Assembly (NCBI RefSeq): GCF_000718095.1
Contig: NZ_JOEI01000035.1
Span: 1-57,905, forward strand
Reading direction: 5' to 3'
From: Streptomyces scopuliridis RB72
GTDB lineage: Bacteria; Actinomycetota; Actinomycetes; Streptomycetales; Streptomycetaceae
Length of the DNA: 57,905 nucleotides
Positions 1 through 8,256 of this stretch are shown one piece after another; positions within the stretch are counted from its first letter, which is position 1, and every line of letters starts with the position of its first letter. Both the position numbers and the translations under genes were made by a program. A model generated the notes under the pieces. It was not told the origin of the DNA, made no database searches, and saw only the letters and a program-made list of their open reading frames with translations.

Positions 1-2
1 CC

Positions 3-85
3 GGACTGCTTTCCTCACCGCGCTTCGCGCGAGCTGCGACGCTTTACGTCCGGACACGCACCTCCTCCGACCCCGACCCCCTCCC
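3..85. repeat. 83-bp terminal inverted repeat, left copy
   Basis: These 83 bases are the exact reverse complement of positions 57823-57905 at the other end of the window. Beyond position 85 the two copies diverge but stay similar in composition. The repeat contains a short hairpin (CGCGC TT GCGCG-like around 20-33) and the motif GTCCGGACACGCACCTCC, which recurs at 57585-57602. The simplest reading is that the window is a contig broken at a dispersed repeat. Confidence 0.9.
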
Positions 86-307
86 CCCGGCGGTCCCCCG
101 CGACCCACCGCCCGGCTGGGGATCGGGGGCGGGTGCGGCCCGTGGCCCCGGTCATTCGCCGGCCCAGTAAGGGCGCGTTGGCCAGCGGGCCCCGCCGCTC
201 GCTGCCCTGGTGAGGCCGGGTGCGGGAGATCGCCGCCGCCTCCCCTGCCCGCCCTCGCGCACGGACCCGTTGCTTGTGCGGGCGGTGAAGGGGGGCGCGC
301 AGGGGTC

Positions 308-386
308 GTGTCCGGGACACTAAAGCGTGATTTGTGGCGCGTGACCGCCCGAACCCATCGTCAGGCCAGCTGCGCGCCGTAAAGGA
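308..386 (+). repeat. Dispersed ~75-bp intergenic repeat, copy A
   Basis: The block starts with the near-palindrome GTGTCCGGGACAC, continues with TAAAGCGTGATTTGTGGCGC, and ends near GCGCGCCGTAAA. Closely related blocks lie at 25376-25449 (same strand) and 57521-57594 (opposite strand). No gene can be supported in 1-425; an open frame that runs through it is low-complexity and shares its sequence with the other repeat copies. Confidence 0.75.
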
Positions 387-425
387 CCGAACCACCCGCA
401 CCCGGAAACCGGCCTCGGCCCACAG

Positions 426-1454
426 CTAGCCGAAGAACACCCCCGCCTCGTCGTACAACTCCGGCCGCACCGTCTTCAGTTGGGCCGTCGCCTCCGAGAT
501 CGGGACGCGGACTATGTCCGTACCCCGCAGCGCGACCATCGTGCCGTAGTCGCCGTCGCGTACCGCCTCGATCGCGTGCAGGCCGAAGCGCGTGGCCAGC
601 CAGCGGTCGAAGGCGCTGGGGGTGCCGCCGCGTTGGACGTGGCCGAGTACCGTCGTCCTGGCCTCCTTGCCCGTGCGGCGTTCGATCTCCTTGGCCAGCC
701 ATTCGCCGACGCCCGACAGCCGGACATGGCCGAAGGAGTCCAGCGTGCCGTCCTTGAGGACCAGGTCGCCGTCCTTCGGCATCGCGCCCTCCGCCACGAC
801 GACGATCGGGGCGTACGACGCCTTGAACCGGGACGTCACCCAGGCACAGACCTGGTCGACGTCGAAGCGCTGCTCCGGTATGAGGATGACGTTCGCGCCG
901 CCGGCCAGGCCGGAGTGGAGGGCGATCCAGCCCGCGTGGCGGCCCATCACCTCGCAGACCAGGACGCGCATATGGGATTCGGCGGTGGTGTGCAGCCGGT
1001 CGATCGCCTCGGTGGCGATGCCGACCGCGGTGTCGAAGCCGAAGGTGTAGTCCGTGGCCGAGAGGTCGTTGTCGATGGTCTTGGGTACGCCGACGCAGGG
1101 GATGCCGTGGGTGTCGGAGAGCTGGGCCGCCACCCCGAGGGTGTCCTCGCCGCCGATCACGATCAGCGCGTCGACGCCGTGCGCGGCGAGGGTCTCCCTG
1201 ATGCGGCGGACGCCGTCCTCGGACTTGAGGGGGTTGGTGCGCGAGGAGCCGAGGATGGTGCCGCCGCGGGGCAGGATGCCGCGTACCGCGGGGATGTCGA
1301 GCCGTAGGGTGTCGTCGTCCAGCGGTCCTCGCCAGCCGTCCCTGAACCCGGTGAATTCGTAGCCGTATTCCTGGACACCCTTGCGTACGATGCCGCGGAT
1401 GACCGCGTTGAGCCCGGGACAGTCGCCGCCCCCGGTCAGTACTCCGACGCGCAT
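426..1454 (-). CDS. pfkA: 6-phosphofructokinase, PPi-type residue pair
   Basis: This 342-residue enzyme phosphorylates fructose 6-phosphate to fructose 1,6-bisphosphate in the cytoplasm. The N-terminal nucleotide/phosphate loop TGGGDCPGLN, the catalytic TIDND (residues 126-130) and the substrate motif EVMGRHAGW are all present. At the donor site it reads GGEDT with Asp104 and PKTIDND with Lys125. In this family Gly at the first position goes with ATP use and Asp plus Lys with pyrophosphate use, so the phosphoryl donor should not be assumed to be ATP. The start at 1454 is chosen over an in-frame codon 14 residues upstream because AAGGGGAG lies in front of it. A candidate Crp site lies upstream. 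Confidence 0.93.
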   Translation of the reverse strand: MRVGVLTGGGDCPGLNAVIRGIVRKGVQEYGYEFTGFRDGWRGPLDDDTLRLDIPAVRGILPRGGTILGSSRTNPLKSEDGVRRIRETLAAHGVDALIVIGGEDTLGVAAQLSDTHGIPCVGVPKTIDNDLSATDYTFGFDTAVGIATEAIDRLHTTAESHMRVLVCEVMGRHAGWIALHSGLAGGANVILIPEQRFDVDQVCAWVTSRFKASYAPIVVVAEGAMPKDGDLVLKDGTLDSFGHVRLSGVGEWLAKEIERRTGKEARTTVLGHVQRGGTPSAFDRWLATRFGLHAIEAVRDGDYGTMVALRGTDIVRVPISEATAQLKTVRPELYDEAGVFFG

Positions 1455-1503
1455 GGAAAACACTCCCCTTCGCCATCGATCGGGTACCCGGGCCACAGGA
1501 AGG

Positions 1504-1517
1504 GTGACTCAGGTCAC
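1504..1517. promoter_or_regulatory. Candidate Crp operator upstream of pfkA
   Basis: The 14 bases GTGACTCAGGTCAC form an inverted repeat with 5-bp arms and fit the streptomycete Crp consensus GTG-N6-GNCAC exactly. It sits 50 bp upstream of the phosphofructokinase start. A TTGACC hexamer on the minus strand lies a little further upstream and could be the -35 element. Binding is inferred from the consensus only. Confidence 0.45.
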
Positions 1518-1598
1518 TCCGGCATGGTGCGCAGGGTCAATTGCGTTACACCAGAGGGCGGATGGAGGCTTGTGAGGATTCTCCGGGGGCGGGCCGGC

Positions 1599-2273
1599 TC
1601 AGACGTCGTCGAGGCCGCGTTCGATGGCGTACCGCACCAGCTCGACGCGGTTGTGGAGTTGGAGCTTGCCGAGGGTGTTCTGCACATGGTTCTGCACGGT
1701 GCGGTGCGAGATGACCAGGCGTTCGGCGATCTGTTTGTACGAGAGGCCCTTGGCGACCAGCCGCAGCACTTCGGTCTCGCGCTCGGTCAGTTCCGGGGCC
1801 TTGGGTTCGTCGGGGGCGGCGGGCGCGGGCTCGGAGGCGAGTCTGCGGTATTCGCCGAGCACCAGGCCCGCGAGGCCGGGGGTGAAGACCGGGTCGCCGA
1901 CGGCGGTGCGGTGTACGGCGTCGATCAGGTCTTCCGTACGGGCCGACTTGAGCAGATAGCCGGTCGCGCCGGACTTCACCGCCTCCAGGACATCGGCGTG
2001 CTCGCCGCTGGCGGAGAGCACCAGGACGCGGAGTCCGGGAAGGAAGCCGACCAGCTCCTTGCAGACCTGAACGCCGGGCATACCGGGCAAGTTGAGGTCG
2101 AGGACGAGCACCCGCGGGGTGGTGGCCTTCGCGCGGCGCACCGCCTGCGGGCCGTCCTCGGCGGTCGCGACCACCTCGAAGCCGGCCGCCTCCAGATCGC
2201 GGGCGACGGCGTCGCGCCACATCGGGTGGTCGTCGACCACCATCACCCTGATCGGGTCGGTCTGTTCACTCAT
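1599..2273 (-). CDS. macR: NarL/LuxR-family response regulator (MacR-like)
   Basis: A 224-residue two-component response regulator. The receiver domain (about residues 8-125) has the acidic pair in VVDDHP, the phospho-acceptor Asp in VLDLNLPG and a Lys in YLLKSA. A linker leads to a C-terminal LuxR helix-turn-helix (about 155-215, LTERETEVLRLVAKGLS and the recognition stretch ISHRTVQNH). Its start codon overlaps the stop of the upstream histidine kinase (ATGA), so the two are translationally coupled. Position next to a pfkA gene matches, from memory, macR of the S. coelicolor MacRS system, which affects morphogenesis and actinorhodin production; the name is inferred from context. Confidence 0.88.
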   Translation of the reverse strand: MSEQTDPIRVMVVDDHPMWRDAVARDLEAAGFEVVATAEDGPQAVRRAKATTPRVLVLDLNLPGMPGVQVCKELVGFLPGLRVLVLSASGEHADVLEAVKSGATGYLLKSARTEDLIDAVHRTAVGDPVFTPGLAGLVLGEYRRLASEPAPAAPDEPKAPELTERETEVLRLVAKGLSYKQIAERLVISHRTVQNHVQNTLGKLQLHNRVELVRYAIERGLDDV

Positions 2274-3451
2274 CGCTGTGTCTCCCCCCGTGGAACCTTC
2301 AACTCGACTTCCGTGCCCTGTCCCGGCACCGAGATCAGCTCGGCCGTGCCGCCCAGGTCCCGCAGCCGGCCGCGGATCGAGAGGGCGACGCCGAGCCGGC
2401 CCTCCCCCTCGGCCTGGGCGAGCCGGCCCTCCGGGATGCCGGGGCCGTCGTCCCGTACGGTCACGATCACTTCGTCCGGCCACTCCTCGACCAGGAGCCA
2501 GGCGTGGGCGTCGGCGCCCGCGTGTCTGCGGACATTGTCCAGGGCGGCACTGACAGCGGCCGCCAGTTCCTCGGCGGCGGCCGGCGGCAGCAGGACCGGA
2601 GCGCCCGGTTCCGAGAAGGTGATCCGTGAACCGGCGTACGGCGCGAGGAGCGTGCGCAGGTCGCACGGCTCGTCGTCCTGGCCGGCCGTACGGACCGCCG
2701 TGTCCTGGGACGCGCGGGAGGCGGGCACCAGTCCGCTGGAGACCAGGGTGCGCAGGGCGATCTCCTGCTCCCCCGCCAGCCGGCCCAGTTCGGCGGCCTC
2801 GCCGCCCAGCGCCGTACCGCGCCGCTGCACCATCGCGAGCACCTGGAGGACGCTGTCGTGGATGTCACGGGCCAGCCGTTCGCGCTCCCGGGTCGCGGCC
2901 TCGATCTCCAGGGCGCGGGCGAGGGTGCGTTCGGAGGCGCGGGCGACCTCGACGACGTATCCGATGGCGATGGAGGCGACCCAGACGAGCAGGACATTGT
3001 GGAGCGTGTCCCGGCTGGGGTGCGCGCGCTCGATGAGGTTGGCGACGGCCACGACGGAGGACGCGACCGCGGCCCAGCGCCAGCCGCCCTTGATGGCGAA
3101 GGCGAGGACCGAGCCCGCGGCCCATATCGACGGCAGGGTGGGGCCGTCGATCTGCTGGGCATGGGTGTCGGCGAGCGGCGTGAGCAGGATGCCGGTGACC
3201 GCGACGGTCAGATCGGCGACGAGGAAGCGCTTGGTGCAGCTGACGGCGTTGGCCACTCTGGGGAGCGTGGCGAGGGTCCATACGGCCAGGAACGCGAGGA
3301 AACCGGCGGCGATCCAGGGGCGTTCGAACCGCTCGCGCTCGAAGATGAAGATCAGGACCGCGTAGACCATCGTCAGCGCGCGGTACGCGGTCAGCGCCCG
3401 CCACAGCGGCTGCTCCACGGACATCCGTACGACGCGCTCGCGCCTGGCCAC
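2270..3451 (-). CDS. macS: Membrane sensor histidine kinase (MacS-like)
   Basis: A 393-residue sensor kinase of the HisKA_3 type. The N-terminal half (about residues 15-165) carries several hydrophobic segments that should span the membrane. The phospho-acceptor helix reads ERERLARDIHDSVLQV with His in the IHDS motif, and the C-terminal ATPase domain has the N box region LDNVRRHAGADA and the G1 box VRDDGPGIP. A GTG at 3451 gives the full frame; ATG at 3424 would give a protein nine residues shorter. The 4-base overlap with the response regulator makes them a pair. The ligand is unknown. Confidence 0.88.
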   Translation of the reverse strand: MARRERVVRMSVEQPLWRALTAYRALTMVYAVLIFIFERERFERPWIAAGFLAFLAVWTLATLPRVANAVSCTKRFLVADLTVAVTGILLTPLADTHAQQIDGPTLPSIWAAGSVLAFAIKGGWRWAAVASSVVAVANLIERAHPSRDTLHNVLLVWVASIAIGYVVEVARASERTLARALEIEAATRERERLARDIHDSVLQVLAMVQRRGTALGGEAAELGRLAGEQEIALRTLVSSGLVPASRASQDTAVRTAGQDDEPCDLRTLLAPYAGSRITFSEPGAPVLLPPAAAEELAAAVSAALDNVRRHAGADAHAWLLVEEWPDEVIVTVRDDGPGIPEGRLAQAEGEGRLGVALSIRGRLRDLGGTAELISVPGQGTEVELKVPRGETQR

Positions 3452-3490
3452 TCGCCCCCCTTGTTCCGCTGCGGCCCGTTCGCCTCCGGC

Positions 3491-4204
3491 TCACTCCCCG
3501 CCGGTGTCCGCCGCCTTCGCCGCCTCCGCGAGTTGGCGCTTGGCCGCCGTCGCGTAGATGTCGACATACTCCTGGCCCGAGAGCTTCATGATCTCGTACA
3601 TCACCTGGTCGGTGACCGAACGCAGGATGAACCGGTCGCCCTCCATGCCCTGGTAGCGGGTGAAGTCCAGCGGCTTGCCGATCCTGATCCCCGGGCGCAT
3701 CAGCTTCGGGACGACCTTGCCGGGCGGCTGGATCTTCTCCGTGTCGATCATGGCGACCGGGATGACCGGCGCACCGGAGGCGAGCGCCACGCGCGCGAGG
3801 CCACCGGGCTTGCCGCGGTAGAGGCGGCCGTCGGGCGAGCGGGTGCCCTCCGGGTAGATACCGAAGAGTTCACCGTTCGCCAGGACCTTTATGCCGCTCT
3901 GGATCGCGGCCTCGCCCGCGCCGCGCGCGCCCGAGCGGTCCACCGGCAGCTGTCCCACGCCCTTGAAGAAGGCGGCGGTGAGCTTGCCCTTCACTCCGGG
4001 CGAGGTGAAGTACTCGGCCTTGGCGATAAAGGTGACCTTGCGGTCGAGCACGGCCGGGAGGAAGAACGAGTCCGAGAACGAGAGATGGTTGCTCGCGAGG
4101 ATCGCCGGACCGTCGGCGGGAATGTTCTCCAGGCCCTCCACCCAGGGCCTGAAGGCAAGCTTCAGCGACCCTCCGATGGAGAACTTCATGGCGCCGTAGA
4201 TCAA
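3491..4204 (-). CDS. PlsC-type 1-acyl-glycerol-3-phosphate acyltransferase
   Basis: A 237-residue acyltransferase of the LPLAT/PlsC family, expected to acylate lysophosphatidic acid or a related acceptor at the membrane. The catalytic H-x4-D motif is seen in SNHLSFSDSFF, and the glycerol-phosphate binding motif in YPEGTRSPDG, both at normal spacing. The TTG at 4204 is preferred because AGGAGG stands 8 bases before it; an internal ATG five codons later has no such site. It is transcribed towards macS with about 40 bp between them and may share its transcript. Confidence 0.87.
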   Translation of the reverse strand: MIYGAMKFSIGGSLKLAFRPWVEGLENIPADGPAILASNHLSFSDSFFLPAVLDRKVTFIAKAEYFTSPGVKGKLTAAFFKGVGQLPVDRSGARGAGEAAIQSGIKVLANGELFGIYPEGTRSPDGRLYRGKPGGLARVALASGAPVIPVAMIDTEKIQPPGKVVPKLMRPGIRIGKPLDFTRYQGMEGDRFILRSVTDQVMYEIMKLSGQEYVDIYATAAKRQLAEAAKAADTGGE

Positions 4205-4352
4205 CTCGAATGCCTCCTGTGTGCTGTCGCACTGACCTTAACCCGTGGGGCCCGCGCACTCTCCTTCATGGGTGCCCGACGGATCTGGTCGGTGTCGGTC
4301 CGGTCGCGTACGGTGAAGTACATCGTCCGATCCTCACGAACAGGAGACCCCG

Positions 4353-5132
4353 GTGCCGGTCCTTCCCGGAGCCGAGCCGTACCGCCATGAGGGCGGCGAG
4401 GTCGGTGTCCTTCTCTGCCACGGATTCACCGGTTCCCCGCAGTCGCTGCGCCCCTGGGCCGAGTACCTGGCCGAGCGCGGGCTGACCGTATCGCTGCCGC
4501 TGCTCCCCGGGCACGGCACGCGCTGGCAGGACATGCAGGTCACCGGCTGGCAGGACTGGTACGCGGAGGTGGACCGGGCGCTGCGGGAGCTGCTGGAGCG
4601 GTGTGCGCAGGTCTTCGTCCTGGGGCTCTCCATGGGCGGGGCGCTGGCGCTGCGGCTGGCGGCCAAGCACGGCGGGGAGGTCACCGGGGTCGTGGTGGTC
4701 AACCCCGGGATCAAGGTGCACGGAGCGGCGGCGTACGCGCTGCCCGTGATCCGTCATCTGGTTCCGACGACCAAGGGCCTGACGAGCGATATCGCCAAGG
4801 AGGGTGCGCGGGAGCTGGGTTACGACCGGGTGCCGCTGCACGCCGCGTACTCACTGCGGAATTTCTTCCGGCTGGTGGACACGGATCTGCCGCAGGTCAC
4901 CCAGCCGTTGCTGCTGCTGCACAGCTCCCGGGACCATGTGGTGCCGCCGGCCGACTCGGCCAGGATCCTGTCCCGGGTCTCGTCGGTGGATATCCGTGAG
5001 GTCCTGTTGGAACAGAGCTACCACGTGGCGACGTTGGACCATGACGCGGAGCGGATTTTCGAGGAGAGTCACGCGTTCATCGGCCGGCTCGCTCCGAGTG
5101 TCGGGAAGAAGGGGAGCACCACCGGTGGCTGA
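4353..5132 (+). CDS. Alpha/beta hydrolase, carboxylesterase or monoacylglycerol-lipase-like
   Basis: A 259-residue alpha/beta-hydrolase. The oxyanion region is LLCHGFTGSP, the nucleophile elbow GLSMGG, the acid is in SSRDHVVPP and the catalytic His in SYHVATLD, so the whole triad is in place. The length and HGFTGSP motif resemble EstD/monoacylglycerol lipase-like serine hydrolases. A GTG start with AGGAGA upstream fits. It is divergent from the PlsC gene and overlaps the next gene by 8 bases, which suggests a lipid-related gene set. The natural ester is not known. Confidence 0.85.
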   Translation: MPVLPGAEPYRHEGGEVGVLLCHGFTGSPQSLRPWAEYLAERGLTVSLPLLPGHGTRWQDMQVTGWQDWYAEVDRALRELLERCAQVFVLGLSMGGALALRLAAKHGGEVTGVVVVNPGIKVHGAAAYALPVIRHLVPTTKGLTSDIAKEGARELGYDRVPLHAAYSLRNFFRLVDTDLPQVTQPLLLLHSSRDHVVPPADSARILSRVSSVDIREVLLEQSYHVATLDHDAERIFEESHAFIGRLAPSVGKKGSTTGG

Positions 5133-5754
5133 GCATGACGCGGACCGCGAGCCGCAGCCGATCGACGAGGACGCGGCCTGGGCGGCGATCGTGGCCGGGT
5201 ACGGCGAGGAGCCGGCGGATCCGCCGGGCGCCAAGCCGTTCAAGTCGGTGGACGATCAGGCGCTGCTGGAGAGCGAGCGCAACAGTACGGGCCCGGGGGC
5301 CGAGCCGGAGGCGGCGGCTCCGGACAAGAAGCTGGGCAAGCCCCCCGAGAAGAAGCCGGAGAACAAGGCCGAGAAGGAGCCCGATCCGGACGCCGAGGAC
5401 GGGAAGCCCACGCTGGGCGGTTCGGTGACCTTCGCGCCTGGCGTCGGCGGGCCGCGGGACTACCAGCTGGCCGAGGCGCGGGAGGACGACCTCGACGAGA
5501 GCGACGAGGGCCATTTCGTCCCGCCGGAGCCGCCGCCGCTGCCGGAGTCCGACGCGACGGCCAGATTCGCCTGGCTCGCGGTGATCGGCGGCCCGGTGCT
5601 GATGCTGGTCGCCGTTCTGCTGCGGTGGGACATGACGTGGTGGCTGAGCACGCTCTGTATCGGCGGCTTCCTCGGTGGTTTCGTCACGTTGGTGGCGCGG
5701 ATGAAGCATGACGACGACGAGAGCGACGACCCGGGGCGCGGCGCGGTGGTCTGA
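5125..5754 (+). CDS. Hypothetical membrane protein with acidic disordered N-terminus
   Basis: A 209-residue protein of unknown function. Residues 1-135 are rich in Glu, Asp, Pro and Lys, including a Lys/Glu/Pro repeat region, and look disordered. Two hydrophobic segments follow (about 145-163 and 169-190), then a short acidic tail, so it is probably a membrane protein with a long cytoplasmic arm. The GTG start lies inside the end of the hydrolase gene (8-base overlap), so the two should be co-translated. No domain was recognised. Confidence 0.8.
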   Translation: MAEHDADREPQPIDEDAAWAAIVAGYGEEPADPPGAKPFKSVDDQALLESERNSTGPGAEPEAAAPDKKLGKPPEKKPENKAEKEPDPDAEDGKPTLGGSVTFAPGVGGPRDYQLAEAREDDLDESDEGHFVPPEPPPLPESDATARFAWLAVIGGPVLMLVAVLLRWDMTWWLSTLCIGGFLGGFVTLVARMKHDDDESDDPGRGAVV

Positions 5755-5785
5755 CGGGCGCCATGGTCTGACGGGCGCGGCAGAT

Positions 5786-6538
5786 TCAGGACGCCGGTAC
5801 GCGGAGGGCGGCCAGCACCGGAAGGTGATCCGTCGCCGCCCTCAGGTCCGCCTCGTCGAGGCCGGGCAGATCGCGTGGCACCCCGCAGCCGAGCACCTCG
5901 ATGCCGTGCGTGGCGAAGATCGCGTCAATACGCCGGCGTGGGTGCTCGGCGGGCGAGGTGTACTCGTCGCCCCAGGGCGCGAGGGCCCAGCAGTCCTGGA
6001 GTTCCCCGGCCAGCAGCCGGAAACTACGGCCGGTGGGGCGGTCGTTGAGGTCTCCGGCGACAATCGTGTGCGGCACGTCCATGGCCTTGAGCCGGTCGAG
6101 CACCATCCCCGCCTGCGCGTCACGCTCAGCGGACTGGAGGCTCAGATGACAGCTGAGCAGCCCGATCCGGGCGCCGCCGATCCGTACCACCGCCGTCGCG
6201 AATCCCCGTCGGTGCAGGCCCGGGGTGAGCGGCAGCAGGAGGTCCTCCGTCCGCTCGACCGTGGCGCGCAGCGAGCAGAGCAGCAGCGGTCCCGCCGCGG
6301 TGGCGCCGCCGCTGAGCACCACGAGATCGGTGTGCGCCGCCAGCCAGGCCGCGCGTTTGCGCCAGCGGAAGAACCGCGGCGCCTCCTGGACGAAGACCAG
6401 ATCGGGCGCGCAGGCCCTGATCACCCGGGCCAGCGCCTCGTTGTCGTCGCGCATCGACCGGATGTTGTAGCTGAGTACCCGGATCACCGTGGAACCATCC
6501 GGCTCGGTACGGGAGTCGGGCAGCGTGGGCATCGCCAT
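5786..6538 (-). CDS. Endonuclease/exonuclease/phosphatase-family hydrolase
   Basis: A 250-residue metal-dependent EEP-fold enzyme. Visible motifs are VLSYNIRSM with the conserved Asn, FVQEAP with the metal-binding Glu, the catalytic SCHL strand, VAGDLNDRP and the C-terminal TDHLPVLA, so all catalytic residues of the fold are present. The substrate could be a nucleic acid, a phosphoinositide or another phosphoester. ATG 6538 is chosen because TATCTT (6545-6550, minus strand) ends exactly six bases before it, which fits a leaderless transcript; no ribosome binding site is seen. Confidence 0.85.
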   Translation of the reverse strand: MAMPTLPDSRTEPDGSTVIRVLSYNIRSMRDDNEALARVIRACAPDLVFVQEAPRFFRWRKRAAWLAAHTDLVVLSGGATAAGPLLLCSLRATVERTEDLLLPLTPGLHRRGFATAVVRIGGARIGLLSCHLSLQSAERDAQAGMVLDRLKAMDVPHTIVAGDLNDRPTGRSFRLLAGELQDCWALAPWGDEYTSPAEHPRRRIDAIFATHGIEVLGCGVPRDLPGLDEADLRAATDHLPVLAALRVPAS

Positions 6539-6544
6539 GCCGCC

Positions 6545-6550
6545 AAGATA
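6545..6550 (-). promoter_or_regulatory. Candidate -10 box for a leaderless mRNA (EEP gene)
   Basis: TATCTT on the minus strand ends six bases before the ATG of the EEP hydrolase gene, and no Shine-Dalgarno sequence is visible. The same hexamer at the same distance precedes the L,D-transpeptidase gene at 33154. Confidence 0.5.
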
Positions 6551-6603
6551 TCGGCAGGCGGGGACGGCCGTACACGCCGACACCAGCGCGCCCGGACATG
6601 ACG

Positions 6604-6640
6604 GCGCCCGCCGCACCGAGGACACGGTGACGGCGGGCGC
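6604..6640 (-). terminator. Intrinsic-type hairpin downstream of glkA
   Basis: Arms 6604-6613 and 6631-6640 pair perfectly over 10 bp (GCGCCCGCCG with CGGCGGGCGC) around a 17-base loop. It begins 12 bases after the glkA stop codon. There is no T run, which is common for streptomycete terminators. Confidence 0.6.
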
Positions 6641-6652
6641 GATCGTGCTGAG

Positions 6653-7594
6653 TCAGCCCTGTCGGGCCAGGTCCGCGGCTCCCACGAGCCCTGCCTCGCC
6701 GCCCAGTTGGGCCGCGAGCACCTGCGCGTGCGGACGCCACTCGCCGCCGATCAGCCAGCGCCGGAAGGACTTGCGGATCGGGTCGAGGACCAGCTCGCCC
6801 TCGTCCGACACCCCGCCGCCGACGATGAACGCGGACGGGTCGAAGAGCGAGGCCAGGTCGGCGAGACCGGCACCCGCCCAACGGGCCAGCTCACGGAAGG
6901 AGTCGATGGCGACGGGGTCACCGGCGCGGGCCGCCGCGCTGATGTGCCTGCCCTCGATGCCCTCCGGGGTGCCGTCGCCGAGACCGAGGAGCGTCCCGGC
7001 GTTCTCCGGCGTCGCGTTGGCGCGCTGCCTGGCGTACCGGACGAGAGCACGCCCTGACGCGTACTGCTCCCAGCAGCCCTGGCTGCCGCAACCGCACAGC
7101 AGCCCGTCGGGCACGACCCGGATGTGCCCGAACTCGGCGGCCACACCGAAGCGTCCGCGGCGCAGCTTGTTGCCGATGATGATGCCGCCGCCGAGCCCCG
7201 TGCCGAGCGTGATGCAGATGACGTCGTCGTGGCCCTGCCCGGCGCCGAACCGGTACTCGCCCCAGGCGGCGGCGTTGGCGTCGTTCTCCACGACGACCGG
7301 CAGTCCGACCCGCTGCTCGACCTTGTCCTTGAGCGGTTCGTGACGCCAGTTGATGTTCGGCGCGAAGAGGACGGTCGCGCGCTTGTCGTCCACATAACCG
7401 GCGGCACCGATGCCGACGGCCTCGATCTGGTGCCCCTCGCCGGCACCGGAGACCGCGGCGCAGATCGCGTCCACGATGCCTTCGGCGGTCGGCGGAGTGG
7501 GTACCTTGTGCGTTTCCAGGATGGTGCCCTCTTCGTCGACCACGCCGGCCGCGATCTTCGTGCCGCCGATGTCGACGCCGATGGTGAGTCCCAT
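6653..7594 (-). CDS. glkA: ROK-family glucose kinase
   Basis: A 313-residue ATP-dependent glucokinase that feeds glucose into glycolysis; in streptomycetes this protein also mediates glucose repression. The phosphate loop is DIGGTKIAAG, the ROK signature follows in the middle, and the zinc-binding CGCGSQGCWE motif is intact, as is the catalytic Asp in ENDANAAAWGE. It has the normal length for GlkA. It is preceded on the same strand by the DUF5304 gene, an arrangement I recall from S. coelicolor, and followed by a good terminator hairpin. Confidence 0.95.
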   Translation of the reverse strand: MGLTIGVDIGGTKIAAGVVDEEGTILETHKVPTPPTAEGIVDAICAAVSGAGEGHQIEAVGIGAAGYVDDKRATVLFAPNINWRHEPLKDKVEQRVGLPVVVENDANAAAWGEYRFGAGQGHDDVICITLGTGLGGGIIIGNKLRRGRFGVAAEFGHIRVVPDGLLCGCGSQGCWEQYASGRALVRYARQRANATPENAGTLLGLGDGTPEGIEGRHISAAARAGDPVAIDSFRELARWAGAGLADLASLFDPSAFIVGGGVSDEGELVLDPIRKSFRRWLIGGEWRPHAQVLAAQLGGEAGLVGAADLARQG

Positions 7595-7696
7595 GTGTCC
7601 CTCAGTTTTCGGTCGAGCCCCGCTAAGGCCAACCGTACCCGAGGGCGGGCACCGGCCCGGCCGGTCCGGCCACGGATATCGCTGTCCGCCCGGCGG

Positions 7697-8167
7697 TCAG
7701 TCCAGGTCGATCCGGCCGTCCGGACCAGGGCCTTCGTCCCTCGGGTCGGTGGGATCGCCGGCCTTCTCGGTCTCCCGTACGGCGCCGGTGGACGGAGGCG
7801 TTCCCTGGGTCCAGCGGGCTTCCTGGGACTCGACGGCGGAGCGGTACGCGGCGAGCAGTTCATTGCCCGCGGCGGCGAGATGGTCGAAGACTCCGGGGTT
7901 GCGCTCGATGACCGGCTCGACGGCCGCCTTGGCCTGGTTGATGAACTGCTGAACGGCGCCCTGCGCGGCCACCCCGAACAGCGGGCCCGGCAGCGCGGAG
8001 ACCTTGTCGGCGACGGCGTCGACCAGCTTGCGCAGTTCCTCGGTGGCGGAGCCTGGCTGCGGTCCGTAGGTGGCGCGGCGACGCGCCTTCTCGGCCTCCA
8101 GATCCTCGGCGCATGCCGTGGCCCAGGCGTCCGAGTCGGCGGCGGGGCGCTCGGTGGCATCGCTCAT
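7697..8167 (-). CDS. DUF5304-like small protein upstream of glkA
   Basis: A 156-residue protein of unknown biochemical function. It is mostly helical, with an acidic N-terminus, a helical core (about residues 40-125) and a disordered acidic tail. Family and position match, from memory, the S. coelicolor gene SCO2127 just upstream of glkA, which has been linked to glucose repression. ATG 8167 is chosen because the frame upstream is low in coding character. It lies about 100 bp from glkA and may be co-transcribed with it. Confidence 0.78.
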   Translation of the reverse strand: MSDATERPAADSDAWATACAEDLEAEKARRRATYGPQPGSATEELRKLVDAVADKVSALPGPLFGVAAQGAVQQFINQAKAAVEPVIERNPGVFDHLAAAGNELLAAYRSAVESQEARWTQGTPPSTGAVRETEKAGDPTDPRDEGPGPDGRIDLD

Positions 8168-8256
8168 GCGGCACTCCTGCGTCAGAGACAGGGTCTTCCG
8201 CCATGGGCAGCGGAAGGGTTCGTACCTTCGACGGTACCCGAACGGAGGTACGTCGT

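Noticed and set aside
15..401. Possible 128-residue protein at the left end
   Set aside because: The frame runs through repeat sequence shared with other non-coding sites, has no ribosome binding site and no recognisable domain.
5745..5785. Direct repeat TGGTCTGACGGGCGC after the membrane protein gene
   Set aside because: Only two copies of 15 bp, likely a local duplication after the stop codon; no further signal.
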